From: Maridesulfovibrio sp.
GTDB lineage: Bacteria > Desulfobacterota > Desulfovibrionia > Desulfovibrionales > Desulfovibrionaceae
Length of the DNA: 64,000 nucleotides
Assembly (NCBI RefSeq): GCF_963678865.1
Contig: NZ_OY787459.1
Coordinates: forward strand, 2,136,501 to 2,200,500
Direction: 5' to 3'
Shown: one piece after another, positions 43,974 through 53,255 of the stretch
How the letters are laid out: every line of letters begins with the position of its first letter
Position numbering within the stretch: position 1 is the stretch's first letter
Translations under genes and position numbers: made by a program
The notes under the pieces: generated by a model
Told to the model about the DNA's origin: nothing
The model's database searches: none
What the model saw: only the letters and a program-made list of their open reading frames with translations

Positions 43974-45132
43974 AGAACTCCTTGTCTGTTACATCCTCAG
44001 AAAAACGCCACAATCCGACACCGCGCAACACAGTAGGGATTGTGATCAACAATAAAGTAACCCAGCCCATTGAACCGTACCCTTTTCCGATCAGCGGTAT
44101 AAGACCGAATTGAGCTACCATCCAGCAGATTGCAACTAGCACGATTGAGGAACCCATGGCATGGACCCTCTGCTTACGGGATTTTTCTTCTTCATCGAGA
44201 TTACGCCCGAGCAGAGTAACAAGACGGTTGGTCGTTCCGAACACAAGGGCCACCCCGGTGGAAACAGCACCGACAACAATGCAGAGGGAGATCAGGGTCG
44301 TCATCCACGGTCCGCCAACCCCGTTCATTACTACGAACAGAGCAGGAACAGCTTCCTTGAGCACTCCCTGATCAACAAAAGCCATAATTCCGAAATAAGC
44401 CAGATACATAATCAGGGAGTTAATAAAAATACCGATCACAATGGCCTTGCGCAGGCAGGTTTTATTCGGACAAACCTGTGCATGAACGATATAAGCACCG
44501 ATAGCGGCGCAATGCAGAGTCCCGTATTTTACGCCCCACCATAACGCATCCCAGAAGGTGTCCGGGCCGCTGACAGCAATCTTCCCGGTCTTGATAGCTT
44601 CAATGTTCTCGATGATTTTAGGGAAATACTCGATTATATTGGGCAGATAAATCACAAACATGCTGGCAATCAACATGACAGAAACGACCACAGCTGATTT
44701 ACGGACCAACTCGGAACCATAAATGGTAAACACAAAAATGATAGCTGCAATACAAAAGGTGTTAACCATGTAGGAAGAACCGAAAAGTTTGGTCAGGATG
44801 GTTCCGCCGGTGGCAAAAGCAACCGAAGTGGCAAGCAAAAGAATGGCATTGACCAGAATTTCATAAAGCGGAACAGCAAAAAAACCGATTCCGCCATACA
44901 TTTTTTTAGACCAGTTACTATAATCGTAAGTATTGAACCTGGCTGCAATAACCATTGAAAAATACATGCAGCAGCCCATAATCAACATCGAGACGGCAGG
45001 CATGAATATGGATGTCCAATGATGATTTGCATAGAACGCCACTATTTGGCGCCCGGAAGCAAACCCGCCTCCGAAGTGGGAACTGAACCAAACCAGCGCA
45101 ATAGCTAAATAGCCGGGAATAATTTTGTTCAT
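43954..45132 (-). CDS. YkvI-family membrane protein, second of a tandem pair
   Basis: A 392-aa, about 10-11-TM protein of the uncharacterised YkvI family (LeuT-like fold). The N-terminal SSHFGGGFASGRQIVAFY is the unwound-helix motif of this family. It is closely similar to the adjacent gene along its whole length (e.g. IPLIGKGYGSMGWVTLL against IPLIGKGYGNIGWVSLL). It lies 4 nt after its paralogue and overlaps the D-lactate dehydrogenase gene by 20 nt. A role as lactate or other organic-acid carrier is inferred from this context only; no family member has a firm substrate known to me. Confidence 0.75.
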   Translation of the reverse strand: MNKIIPGYLAIALVWFSSHFGGGFASGRQIVAFYANHHWTSIFMPAVSMLIMGCCMYFSMVIAARFNTYDYSNWSKKMYGGIGFFAVPLYEILVNAILLLATSVAFATGGTILTKLFGSSYMVNTFCIAAIIFVFTIYGSELVRKSAVVVSVMLIASMFVIYLPNIIEYFPKIIENIEAIKTGKIAVSGPDTFWDALWWGVKYGTLHCAAIGAYIVHAQVCPNKTCLRKAIVIGIFINSLIMYLAYFGIMAFVDQGVLKEAVPALFVVMNGVGGPWMTTLISLCIVVGAVSTGVALVFGTTNRLVTLLGRNLDEEEKSRKQRVHAMGSSIVLVAICWMVAQFGLIPLIGKGYGSMGWVTLLLITIPTVLRGVGLWRFSEDVTDKEFCVDKAS

Positions 45133-45136
45133 AGCT

Positions 45137-46309
45137 TTACTCCGTAGTAACTTTTTCAGCTACATCTTCAGAAAAACGCCATAAACCGAATCCGCGCAGA
45201 AGAACGGGCAGAGTAAGAATCAGCAGAGAAACCCAACCGATATTTCCATAACCTTTTCCGATCAGGGGAATAAGGCCCATCTGTGCAACAACCCAGCAGG
45301 CGATGATAAGAAAAGCGGAAGCAATTACGGAATGGAATTTACGTTTATTTTCTTTCTGTTCCTCTGTCATATTGCGACCGAAATAATTCACCAGACGGTT
45401 TGTAGTGCCGTACACCAGCGCAACACCAGTTGAAACTGCCCCGATTACAATACACAGGGAAATAAGCACGGTCATCCAGCTACCGCCGACACCATGCATA
45501 ACGACAAAAAGGGAAGGGACTGCTTCCTTCAGTACACCCTGATCAACAAATGCAAGAATACCAAAATAAGTCAGGTACATGATACAGGTATTGATGAAGA
45601 ATCCGACTATTGTCGCTTTCTTCAGACTGGCTTTGTCCGGGCAGGCCTGAACGTGAACAATGTAAGCCCCGATGGCACAACACTGCAAAGCTCCATACTT
45701 GAATGCCCACCACAGGGAATCCATCAGGGTATTCGGGCTTCCTGTAGCTATTTCACCATTTTTAATAGCCGCAAAATTGGCCAGAATTTTCGGAAAATAA
45801 TACACAATATTGGGTACATATATAATAAAAATGCAGGAAATCAGGATGATCGAAACCACAGTTGCCGATTTGCGGACAAGGTCGGCACCATAGATGGTCA
45901 GCACAAAGATAATCGCAGCAATAGCTACTGTGTTCAGCATGTAGGAAGTACCGAATGCCTTGGCTATTGTCGAACCCCCGGTTGCGAAAGCCACTGCCGT
46001 AACCAGAACCAGCAGGCTGTTGAAAAGAATTTCAAACAAGGGGGCCATGACAGTGGATGCTGAACCGTATAATTTTTTAGACCAGCGGCTGTAATCATAC
46101 ACTTCATATTTGGCGGCAATCAGCATGGAAAAATAAAGACTCAGAGCCATAATCAGCATTGATACTGCAGGCATAAACAGAGAGGTCCACTGGTGGTTCA
46201 GGTAAAAAGCAACAATCTGGCGTCCGGAAGCAAATCCTCCACCAAAATGGGAGCTGAACCATACAAACGCAATTGCGAGATAGGCGGGAATTAATTTGTT
46301 CATACTCAT
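45137..46309 (-). CDS. YkvI-family membrane protein, first of a tandem pair
   Basis: A 390-aa paralogue of the next gene, with the same SSHFGGGFASGRQIVAFY motif and hydrophobic pattern. The first ATG is at 46309; by comparison with the paralogue (MNKIIPGY) the ATG at 46303 (MNKLIPAY) may be the true start. The two genes may form a heterodimer or have diverged in substrate. It is the first gene of the three-gene unit ending in the dehydrogenase. Confidence 0.75.
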   Translation of the reverse strand: MSMNKLIPAYLAIAFVWFSSHFGGGFASGRQIVAFYLNHQWTSLFMPAVSMLIMALSLYFSMLIAAKYEVYDYSRWSKKLYGSASTVMAPLFEILFNSLLVLVTAVAFATGGSTIAKAFGTSYMLNTVAIAAIIFVLTIYGADLVRKSATVVSIILISCIFIIYVPNIVYYFPKILANFAAIKNGEIATGSPNTLMDSLWWAFKYGALQCCAIGAYIVHVQACPDKASLKKATIVGFFINTCIMYLTYFGILAFVDQGVLKEAVPSLFVVMHGVGGSWMTVLISLCIVIGAVSTGVALVYGTTNRLVNYFGRNMTEEQKENKRKFHSVIASAFLIIACWVVAQMGLIPLIGKGYGNIGWVSLLILTLPVLLRGFGLWRFSEDVAEKVTTE

Positions 46310-46413
46310 AAGTGGTTAAAAGTTAATCAGAAATAAATTTCACAGATTTTACATCGGCACCCAAAAATCATCCCACAAACCTGCTCGGTCTTGAGCCCTG
46401 CAAACGTACCCAC

Positions 46414-46434
46414 AAAAAAATGACCGCCGGTCAC
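46414..46434 (-). terminator. Probable terminator between the DsbA-like gene and the YkvI pair
   Basis: On the minus strand TGACC-GGC-GGTCA is followed directly by T7. It lies about 100 nt before the YkvI start, so it might also be an attenuator in that gene's leader. Confidence 0.5.
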
Positions 46435-46606
46435 TTTGTGTCGCTCGAGAAAAATTTGTATCCGTTTAATCAAAAAGACATGCAGAGGCGGGTAGCAAAA
46501 AACCGCATTCCCATCTTTGAGAACAACTGGAACACGAGAAACTCGAAAGGCAAGGTTGGATGAGCTTTTTACCCGTATCTCAAACGGGCTGACAGGTAGA
46601 GTGAAC

Positions 46607-46649
46607 GTCCTTTTGCCGGTGGGAATACAATTCCAACCGGCAAAAGGAC
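46607..46649. repeat. Long perfect inverted repeat (14 + 5 bp stem)
   Basis: GTCCTTTTGCCGGT pairs with ACCGGCAAAAGGAC, and the stem continues inside after one mismatch (GGAAT with ATTCC, loop ACA). There is no T-run on either side. It may be an RNA-stability element, an operator or an old mobile-element end. Confidence 0.6.
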
Positions 46650-46835
46650 TGTACTTTCTATAACATTGACGTCTTCATATCAACTGAACTTGCAGTTAAA
46701 GCGACATTAATTTTAAATTAACAGCGAGTCCTCGCTATACTAAAGCAGACAGGAATAATAACAAAAGAAGCGTTAAGGCGTAACAGAGTTGAAATAGTTT
46801 TGCCCAAGCCGGGCGTCTGCCGTCAGCACTTCCCG

Positions 46836-47657
46836 TTACTTCTGATTCAAACAATCTTCACAAATTTCACCTTCTTGAGCGTCGGCTGCACTTGTGTTTG
46901 TTTTTTCCAGAATAAGGTCCACGGTTTCTTCAAATCTCTCGGCAGGAACGTAGCCATTTATAGCCACACCATTAACAAGAAATGTAGGGGTGCCCTTTAT
47001 TTTAAATTTTCCGGCTTCTTGTGAGTCATCCATTAAATATTCACGCACTTGAGCAGAATTGACACTTTTTTGTAGTTGAGCACGGTCAATATTAATTTCT
47101 TCCAGAATGCTATTCAGCACAACCCCAGATTTATCCTCATAAAGAGCTCTCTGACGCTCAAAGGCCAGATTATGAAATCTGTAAGCCTTTTGCATATCCA
47201 ACCGGGCTAGGGCCTCAAAAAATATTGCAAGTTCTCGGGATTTTTTATGTAAAGGAAGATGTTTGAAGATAATCCTGTATTTTTCCGGCTGCTCAATTGC
47301 CAGTTTGCTGACTACGCCTGCCCCCTTACTGCAATAGGGGCAAAGAAAATCAGAATATTCAACTATGGTTACAGGCGCATCAACATTACCGAGCATTACT
47401 CTTCCAGCCGTAATTTTGGGCTGCAGGGGATTTTGCATTTCCGCTTCAAACTTGCTCAAGCGCTGCTCTTTTTCCCGCTCTTTTATACCCTTGTCGAGAA
47501 TATCCAGCATGGCTACACTGTTTTCATTCAAGGCATCGAGTACAATCTGCGGATCTTCGCGTATGGCTTCCCTGAGTTGATCCTTGAACTTCTGCTTGTT
47601 CGCACACCCGGACAACAAGACAATAACAGATAAAATCAACATAATTCGTTTCAGCAT
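46836..47657 (-). CDS. DsbA-family thioredoxin-fold lipoprotein
   Basis: A 273-aa exported protein. The signal ends in the lipobox LLSGCANK, so it is lipid-anchored. After a helical spacer (30-85, KDQLREAIREDPQIVLDAL) comes a DsbA-like fold with active site FLCPYCSKG and cis-Pro loop KGTPTFLVNGV, consistent with thiol oxidation or isomerisation in the periplasm. The tail GEICEDCLNQK has an extra CxxC. It is a single gene; the nearest downstream gene is 525 nt away. It may fold exported Cys-rich proteins, such as the thaumatin-like protein in this window (inference). Confidence 0.85.
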   Translation of the reverse strand: MLKRIMLILSVIVLLSGCANKQKFKDQLREAIREDPQIVLDALNENSVAMLDILDKGIKEREKEQRLSKFEAEMQNPLQPKITAGRVMLGNVDAPVTIVEYSDFLCPYCSKGAGVVSKLAIEQPEKYRIIFKHLPLHKKSRELAIFFEALARLDMQKAYRFHNLAFERQRALYEDKSGVVLNSILEEINIDRAQLQKSVNSAQVREYLMDDSQEAGKFKIKGTPTFLVNGVAINGYVPAERFEETVDLILEKTNTSAADAQEGEICEDCLNQK

Positions 47658-47835
47658 AGAATCCTCTTTAACAATTTAGCAATCAAGACAGCTTTATTAC
47701 TCAAAGGTATACCTTAAAAGAACAACGGAACTACACGGAACTGTATAGCAAAAACGAGTATGAAAGCAAAAACGATGAACTTAACTTTCCTTACACCAAT
47801 CATTCCATCCTACTGGCTATTACAGTTTTCATAGA

Positions 47836-49062
47836 TCATCCAGCCATAAGCTGCATCTGAAATACCGGCAGCAGGATTGCCATAACAATAAACCCGACCA
47901 CTGCTCCCATGACCAGAATCATGACCGGTTCAAGCATTGAGGTTAGGTTTTTGACCAGTTGGTCCACTTCGCGTTCGTAGTGTTCCGCAATTTTTCCCAG
48001 CATGGTATCCAGTGACCCGGACTCCTCGCCCATGGAAATCATTTCTGTAACGTATGCCGGAATAACACCGCTCTCCTTGAGCGGGGTCGCCAGCTTGCTG
48101 CCCTCCCGGACCTCGGCTGTCGCCTTTTCCACAACTTTTGAAACAGCTACGTTCCCGGTCACCCCGGCACTGGACTGAAGTGCGGACAAAAGCGGAACCC
48201 CGGAGCCGATCAATGTCCCCAGAGTACGGCACCAGCGGGCCATACTGACCTGAATGACAAGAGGGCCCAAAGCCGGAAAACGCAACTTACCTGTGTCAAT
48301 ACGCATTCGTCCGGCTGTGGTGGAACCTATCTTTTTCCAGGCAGGAATGACGATTGCCAGAGTCAGGGGCAGCAGCCACCATGTCTGTTGCAGAACATCC
48401 GAAATACTAATGAGTATACGGGTTGCAACAGGCAGTTTCTGTCCCATACTGGAAAACATCTGGGCGAACCGGGGAACCACGAGCAGCATCATGGTAATTA
48501 TCGCCCCGACCATGGCTACAAGCATAATCACCGGATAGATCATGGCCCCGGTAACTTTGGAGCGTAAATCCTCCTGCGCTTCACGCATAAAGGCCAGTCT
48601 GTCCATGGCCTGATCCAGCATACCCCCGGCTTCTCCGGCCGCCACCAGAGAAATGTAAAGGGTATCAAAATATTTAGGGAATTCGGATAAAGCCCGCGAC
48701 AAGGGCATACCTTCGCGGACGCGGGAATTTATAGTCCTGATGACATCACCAAGCATGGTGCCCGCGTTCTGGTCCTGCAAAAAGGATAAGGCCCGGACAA
48801 GCGGAAGGCTGGACCCCAGCAAGGAGGCAAACTGACGGGTAAAAGAAGTAACCTGCTTATAGCTGATCCTGCCGCCGAAAATTGACTGACTTCCGGAACT
48901 TGCACGCTGCACTTCTCCCGGCGAGCTGTCCTTGAGTTCCACACGAAGCACTTTCGCGCCCTGCCCGGCAAGTTCACGCTGCACAGCAGAGGCGTCTACA
49001 GCTTCCAGTTCACCGGAAAGCTGTTTACCTTCTTTGATCGCTGTATAAGTAAACGTTGCCAT
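47836..49062 (-). CDS. gspF: Type II secretion inner-membrane platform protein GspF
   Basis: A 408-aa platform protein with the GspF/PilC duplicated domain: ISYKQVTSFTRQFASLLGSSLPLVRALSFL (first) and RWCRTLGTLIGSGVPLLSALQSSAGV (second), each followed by hydrophobic helices. The C-terminal helix is EPVMILVMGAVVGFIVMAILLP. It contacts the ATPase GspE and the GspL/M complex. It is the last gene of the secretion operon, 23 nt after gspE. No clear terminator was seen. Confidence 0.93.
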   Translation of the reverse strand: MATFTYTAIKEGKQLSGELEAVDASAVQRELAGQGAKVLRVELKDSSPGEVQRASSGSQSIFGGRISYKQVTSFTRQFASLLGSSLPLVRALSFLQDQNAGTMLGDVIRTINSRVREGMPLSRALSEFPKYFDTLYISLVAAGEAGGMLDQAMDRLAFMREAQEDLRSKVTGAMIYPVIMLVAMVGAIITMMLLVVPRFAQMFSSMGQKLPVATRILISISDVLQQTWWLLPLTLAIVIPAWKKIGSTTAGRMRIDTGKLRFPALGPLVIQVSMARWCRTLGTLIGSGVPLLSALQSSAGVTGNVAVSKVVEKATAEVREGSKLATPLKESGVIPAYVTEMISMGEESGSLDTMLGKIAEHYEREVDQLVKNLTSMLEPVMILVMGAVVGFIVMAILLPVFQMQLMAG

Positions 49063-49085
49063 GTATGCTCCAACTGCCGATTTTC

Positions 49086-50678
49086 TTAATTATCCTGAGC
49101 CATGCGATAAACTTCCTCTTCCGTTGTCAGCCCTTTTGCGGCCTTGGCAAGACCGTCCTGAAGCAGGTTGCGCATACCTTCCTTCCGGGCCTGAGCCCCG
49201 ATTTCAGCGGCACTGGCTTCGTTCTGGATAAGGGTCTGAATGGCCGGGGAATTGACCAGAATCTCAAAAATTCCCAATCTGCCTTTATACCCGGAACCAT
49301 CGCAGAGATCACAGCCCACAGCCTGCCATTTCCCATCCGCACCCTGCTTTTTGCAGTTGGAACACAGCCTGCGCAAAAGCCGCTGGGCCATGGCCCCGGC
49401 AAGTGTCGGAGCGACAAGGTAGGGGGCAATACCCATCTCAACAAGACGGGTAACTGCTGTAGGGGCGTCATTGGTATGCAGGGTGGAAAGCACAAGATGC
49501 CCTGTCAAAGACGATTGGACCGCAATTTCTGCAGTTTCAAGGTCACGTATTTCCCCGACCATAATGATATCCGGGTCCTGACGCAGGATGCTCCTCAACG
49601 CTGCGGCAAAAGTCAGCCCCACTTTGGCATTGACCTGAATCTGGTCAATGCCGCGCAACTGGTATTCAACCGGGTCTTCAGTGGTGATAATCTTGAGTTC
49701 CGGGGATTTGATATAATTCAACGAGGCATAAAGAGTGGTAGTTTTCCCGGACCCGGTCGGACCGGTCACCAGTATGGCCCCGTGGGGCCTGTGGACGAGG
49801 GACTTCCATATTTCGAGCATTTCCGGTTCAAAACCGACATCAGCGATATCAACTTTAATGGAAGACTTATCCAAAATACGCATGACCACGCCTTCACCGA
49901 AGACGGTGGGAGTGGAGGCCACGCGGATATCATAATCAGACTGCTCCATTTTTAGACGGATTCGCCCGTCCTGCGGGATGCGGCGCTCGGCAATGTCCAG
50001 ATTCGACATAATCTTGATGCGGGAGATAATTGCGGCCTGATATTTTCTCTGTACAGTATTGACCACATGCAGAATGCCATCCACCCGGAAACGGATTTCC
50101 AGACCGTCTTCATAAGGGGAAATATGTATGTCCGATGCGCCCTGTGCAATGGCATCGCGGAAGGTATTGTTGACCAGCCGGATCACAGGCGCGGCCTGAG
50201 CCATATCTCGCAGGTCTTCAACATCATCCAAGGAATCAAGGTCATCATCCAGACTGGTGAAGACCCCTTCCATACCTTCGCCGGAGTATGCCCGCTCCAA
50301 AGCATCCACCAGATTATCCGCCGGGGCAAAGACCATATGCACCTTCATCTCAAGGGCCTGCTCCATATCGGATACGGCTGTACCCACAAAAGGAGTTGCC
50401 ACGGCAACCCTGACCTTCCCGTCTTCTTCCTTTGCCAAAGGCAGCAGCAGATGATTCTTGGCAAATCCCTCCGGCACAAGCTGTACCAGCCCCGGCTCGG
50501 CAAGATAGGTCTTATCCAGTTCCATCCATTCCATGCCGAGGAATTCCGCCGTGCTCATCAACGCGTCCTGCTCGGACTCCCCTGCCTGCCGAACACGCTG
50601 CCACCATGCCCTGATCCTGTCCGGAGAAGACAGGTCGTGGGGGGTAGCCGGAAGAAGGTTTATTTCATTTTCCTGCAT
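49086..50678 (-). CDS. gspE: Type II secretion ATPase GspE
   Basis: A 530-aa hexameric ATPase. N1-like region (about 1-150), then the motor: Walker A GPTGSGKTTTLYASL, Asp box ITTEDPVEYQLRGIDQIQVN, Walker B MVGEIRDLETAEIAVQ, and His box STLHTNDAPTAVTRL. A zinc-binding element is present as CSNCKK and CDLCDG. The length is typical. It lies 15 nt after gspD in the operon. Confidence 0.95.
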   Translation of the reverse strand: MQENEINLLPATPHDLSSPDRIRAWWQRVRQAGESEQDALMSTAEFLGMEWMELDKTYLAEPGLVQLVPEGFAKNHLLLPLAKEEDGKVRVAVATPFVGTAVSDMEQALEMKVHMVFAPADNLVDALERAYSGEGMEGVFTSLDDDLDSLDDVEDLRDMAQAAPVIRLVNNTFRDAIAQGASDIHISPYEDGLEIRFRVDGILHVVNTVQRKYQAAIISRIKIMSNLDIAERRIPQDGRIRLKMEQSDYDIRVASTPTVFGEGVVMRILDKSSIKVDIADVGFEPEMLEIWKSLVHRPHGAILVTGPTGSGKTTTLYASLNYIKSPELKIITTEDPVEYQLRGIDQIQVNAKVGLTFAAALRSILRQDPDIIMVGEIRDLETAEIAVQSSLTGHLVLSTLHTNDAPTAVTRLVEMGIAPYLVAPTLAGAMAQRLLRRLCSNCKKQGADGKWQAVGCDLCDGSGYKGRLGIFEILVNSPAIQTLIQNEASAAEIGAQARKEGMRNLLQDGLAKAAKGLTTEEEVYRMAQDN

Positions 50679-50692
50679 AACACTTTCCAGGG

Positions 50693-52300
50693 CTAGAGGT
50701 CGAAGACAAGACCGAATTCATCCACAGCCATAGGACTCTGGGAAGTACGCAGTCCGCTCATGGCATCGGCCTCGTCCGGCGTGGCGATGACGTAGGGAGT
50801 CAGGAAAAGCAGAAGTTCAGACTTTTCTATTTTATCTTCCTGAGCACCAAACAGGGGGCCGAGTATAGGCATATCTTTCAGATAAGGGGCCCCTTTCTTG
50901 GTCAGGTCGCCATCCGCACTCATCAACCCACCGATGACCAGAGTCTGAGCATCTTTGACCAGCACTGTTGTGGAGGCCGCACGGTCAGTAGACTTCCACT
51001 GGTCCGGGTCGGTATCGTCAGTGACCAGACTGGACAAAGTCTGGTCAATCTTGAGAGTGACATCACGGTTCTCGGCAATTGTGGGTGTTATATCCAGCTG
51101 CATGCCGAATTTGCGGTGATCATAGGTCTTGATCACATTCTGCTGTGAAGTCATTGAAGTCTGGGTCAATTTGAGAATAGGAATTTCCGTACCGACGGAA
51201 ATACTTGCCTTCTGGTTATCAAGGGCCACGATATGAGGTGCGGAGACAACACGGGCGTTCTCATTCGAGGCAAAAAAGTTCATCATCGCTTGAAAACTAT
51301 CACCATTGACGATGGAAAAATTAAGTGCTTCCTGCGTACCGCCAAGCATGGCAGAGCTAAAAGCCCTCCCGAAATCCAGAGAGCCACCGGCGGATGTCCC
51401 TTGTGAATTGACATTGAACATCCACTCAATGCCTAGCTTGGTATCATCAGTCAGAGAGACCTCTACAAGATAAGCTTTGATGGAAACCTGCATGGTCCGA
51501 ACATCAAGATCCCCAACTATTTTAGCGATATCCTTATGAACACTTTCCGGGGCCAGCACGATCAGGGAATTTGTCTCATCCATGGCCAGAATCTCGACAA
51601 CACCCTTTCCGCTCTTGGCGGCCTGCTGGGTGTACAATTTGGTCAGCATGGGGGCCACGGTTTTAGCCTCAACATATTGCAACGAATAGGTCTTGGAAAT
51701 AGGAAGCGAGCCGGGTTTATCAATTTGCCTGATCAGCATCTTAAGCTTCTGCACATTGGCTGCTGTATCTGTAAAAACAATATAATTATTCGATTTACCG
51801 GAAAAGATTGACCCCTCAGGTGATAAAATCTGCTTAAAATCAGCAATCACATCAGCTGCCTGCAGATACTCCAGCATAAGGACTTCCGTAACCATCTGGT
51901 CGCCGCCGATTGTTATGGAATCCACGTTCAAGCCTTCATGCACAGCCTCGCTTTTGGAGACCACCTTGTAATATCCCCCCTGCTGCACAAGGGTATAGCC
52001 TTTCATATCCAGAACAGAATACAACAGACGCAGGGCCTCAAGTTTTGTAACCGGTTTCGGGGATATAACCGTCACCGGTCCCGTAAGCTGATGATTGGGG
52101 ATGAATGTTTTGCCCATGAGATGCGAATAGAATTCCAGCACGGCCATGATGTCCGTCTGCCTGAAATTGATCTCAATCTTATTTTTTGCGGCAGGAGCGG
52201 CATGGGCCAATCCTCCCGTCATCCCGGAAACAGACAAGGAAAAAGCGCATATCATTATCAGAGCGGCAAAAAATCGTATGCAGTGTGCGGGTTTCATCAT
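50693..52300 (-). CDS. gspD: Type II secretion outer-membrane secretin GspD
   Basis: A 535-aa secretin with a signal peptide ending GLAHAAPAA. N0 (about 40-115: INFRQTDIMAVLEFYSHLMGKTFI), N1 and N2 domains (about 125-265: LMLEYLQAADVIADFKQIL, YVEAKTVAPMLTKLY) precede the secretin core (about 270-510), where VSAPHIVALDNQKASISVGTEIPIL and TLVIGGLMSADGD are diagnostic. It is shorter than E. coli GspD, apparently lacking one N domain and the S domain. It forms the outer-membrane gate. Confidence 0.95.
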   Translation of the reverse strand: MMKPAHCIRFFAALIMICAFSLSVSGMTGGLAHAAPAAKNKIEINFRQTDIMAVLEFYSHLMGKTFIPNHQLTGPVTVISPKPVTKLEALRLLYSVLDMKGYTLVQQGGYYKVVSKSEAVHEGLNVDSITIGGDQMVTEVLMLEYLQAADVIADFKQILSPEGSIFSGKSNNYIVFTDTAANVQKLKMLIRQIDKPGSLPISKTYSLQYVEAKTVAPMLTKLYTQQAAKSGKGVVEILAMDETNSLIVLAPESVHKDIAKIVGDLDVRTMQVSIKAYLVEVSLTDDTKLGIEWMFNVNSQGTSAGGSLDFGRAFSSAMLGGTQEALNFSIVNGDSFQAMMNFFASNENARVVSAPHIVALDNQKASISVGTEIPILKLTQTSMTSQQNVIKTYDHRKFGMQLDITPTIAENRDVTLKIDQTLSSLVTDDTDPDQWKSTDRAASTTVLVKDAQTLVIGGLMSADGDLTKKGAPYLKDMPILGPLFGAQEDKIEKSELLLFLTPYVIATPDEADAMSGLRTSQSPMAVDEFGLVFDL

Positions 52301-52361
52301 AACTACTCTCTATGTAATCTTTTCCTGAATATGGTCCATTCGGATTTCCCCTTCCTCAAAA

Positions 52362-53252
52362 TCAAGGAAGCTTTATGTCCACATTCATGGGTTTTCCTTT
52401 ACGAATGATTGTAAGAAACACGTCTTTGCCAACCTTGTTTTTCAAAACCGTACTGACCTGAGCGATTGAACTTACAGGTCTTCCGGATACAGCCAAAAGC
52501 AAATCTCCCTGCCGCAAACCGGTATTCTTGCGCACGACTCGGGCCACTTTAAGACCGCTGGCTGAAGAAAGACCCAAATCCTTCCGTTCCAAGTCAGAGA
52601 GGGGGATCAAATTCACTCCCAAGCCACCGACCGTTACGCTGCCTGCTTTGTCCAAGACATCCGAAGGCGCCGAAAACGCATAGGAGACGCCCTTTTTTTC
52701 AGCAATGCCGGACTCGCTCAGCAGGCTTTCGGCCTGTGCGTCCCATGCGCTGTTCATAGTCAATGTGGCGTTCTGGTCATTTCTGGTCAGAACCACATAA
52801 TTGGATGCGATTTCCACAAGTATGCTATTCCTGACAGTCTGCCCAAGGGTGACCAGAGTACTTCCACTCCCATTGATTCCGGTTATGATTGCATAGGACT
52901 TGCCGGCACTCGGCATGGTTGCCTTCAAAATGAGATTGGAAAGATCCGGTCCGGGCGGAAGAGCAGGAGGCGGGGCCGCAGCCTCCTTTCTGTAGGACCT
53001 ATGCACCAGATGAAGCTGTCCAAATTGAAAAATATGATGCCGTTTGGTGCTGTAAAAAGAATAATGGGGATAAGCCAACGGATCAGCCGGGGGATGCTCA
53101 CGGACAGCGTCTACATAATTCACCGCCTTAGGGTGTGGCGCGGGAAGGGAAAGAATGAGCACCGCACCGACCAGAGTCAGGGCTGCTACAATGAGTGCGA
53201 TCCTGAAAAAGCTGTCTGCCGCACTTTTATGTAAATATTTTTCCATGCCCAT
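52362..53252 (-). CDS. gspC: Type II secretion protein GspC with PDZ domain
   Basis: A 296-aa bitopic protein that links the inner-membrane complex to GspD. TM at about 15-35 (FRIALIVAALTLVGAVLILSL), a proline-rich linker (AAAPPPALPPGPD), a homology region (about 105-170: NLILKATMPSAGKSYAIITG, VEIASNYVVLTRN), and a C-terminal PDZ domain (about 205-296: LKVARVVRKNTGLRQGDLLLAVSGRPV). GGAGG lies seven bases before the ATG. It follows the GspM-like fusion by 3 nt. Confidence 0.88.
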   Translation of the reverse strand: MGMEKYLHKSAADSFFRIALIVAALTLVGAVLILSLPAPHPKAVNYVDAVREHPPADPLAYPHYSFYSTKRHHIFQFGQLHLVHRSYRKEAAAPPPALPPGPDLSNLILKATMPSAGKSYAIITGINGSGSTLVTLGQTVRNSILVEIASNYVVLTRNDQNATLTMNSAWDAQAESLLSESGIAEKKGVSYAFSAPSDVLDKAGSVTVGGLGVNLIPLSDLERKDLGLSSASGLKVARVVRKNTGLRQGDLLLAVSGRPVSSIAQVSTVLKNKVGKDVFLTIIRKGKPMNVDIKLP

Positions 53253-53255
53253 GAC

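Larger units (their letters stand above)
46310..46835. other. Intergenic region upstream of the YkvI-Dld operon
   Basis: About 525 nt with no credible gene. It contains a small terminator-like hairpin at 46414-46434 and a long hairpin at 46607-46649, annotated separately, and a shorter AGCGAG/CTCGCT inverted repeat near 46722. Confidence 0.5.
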
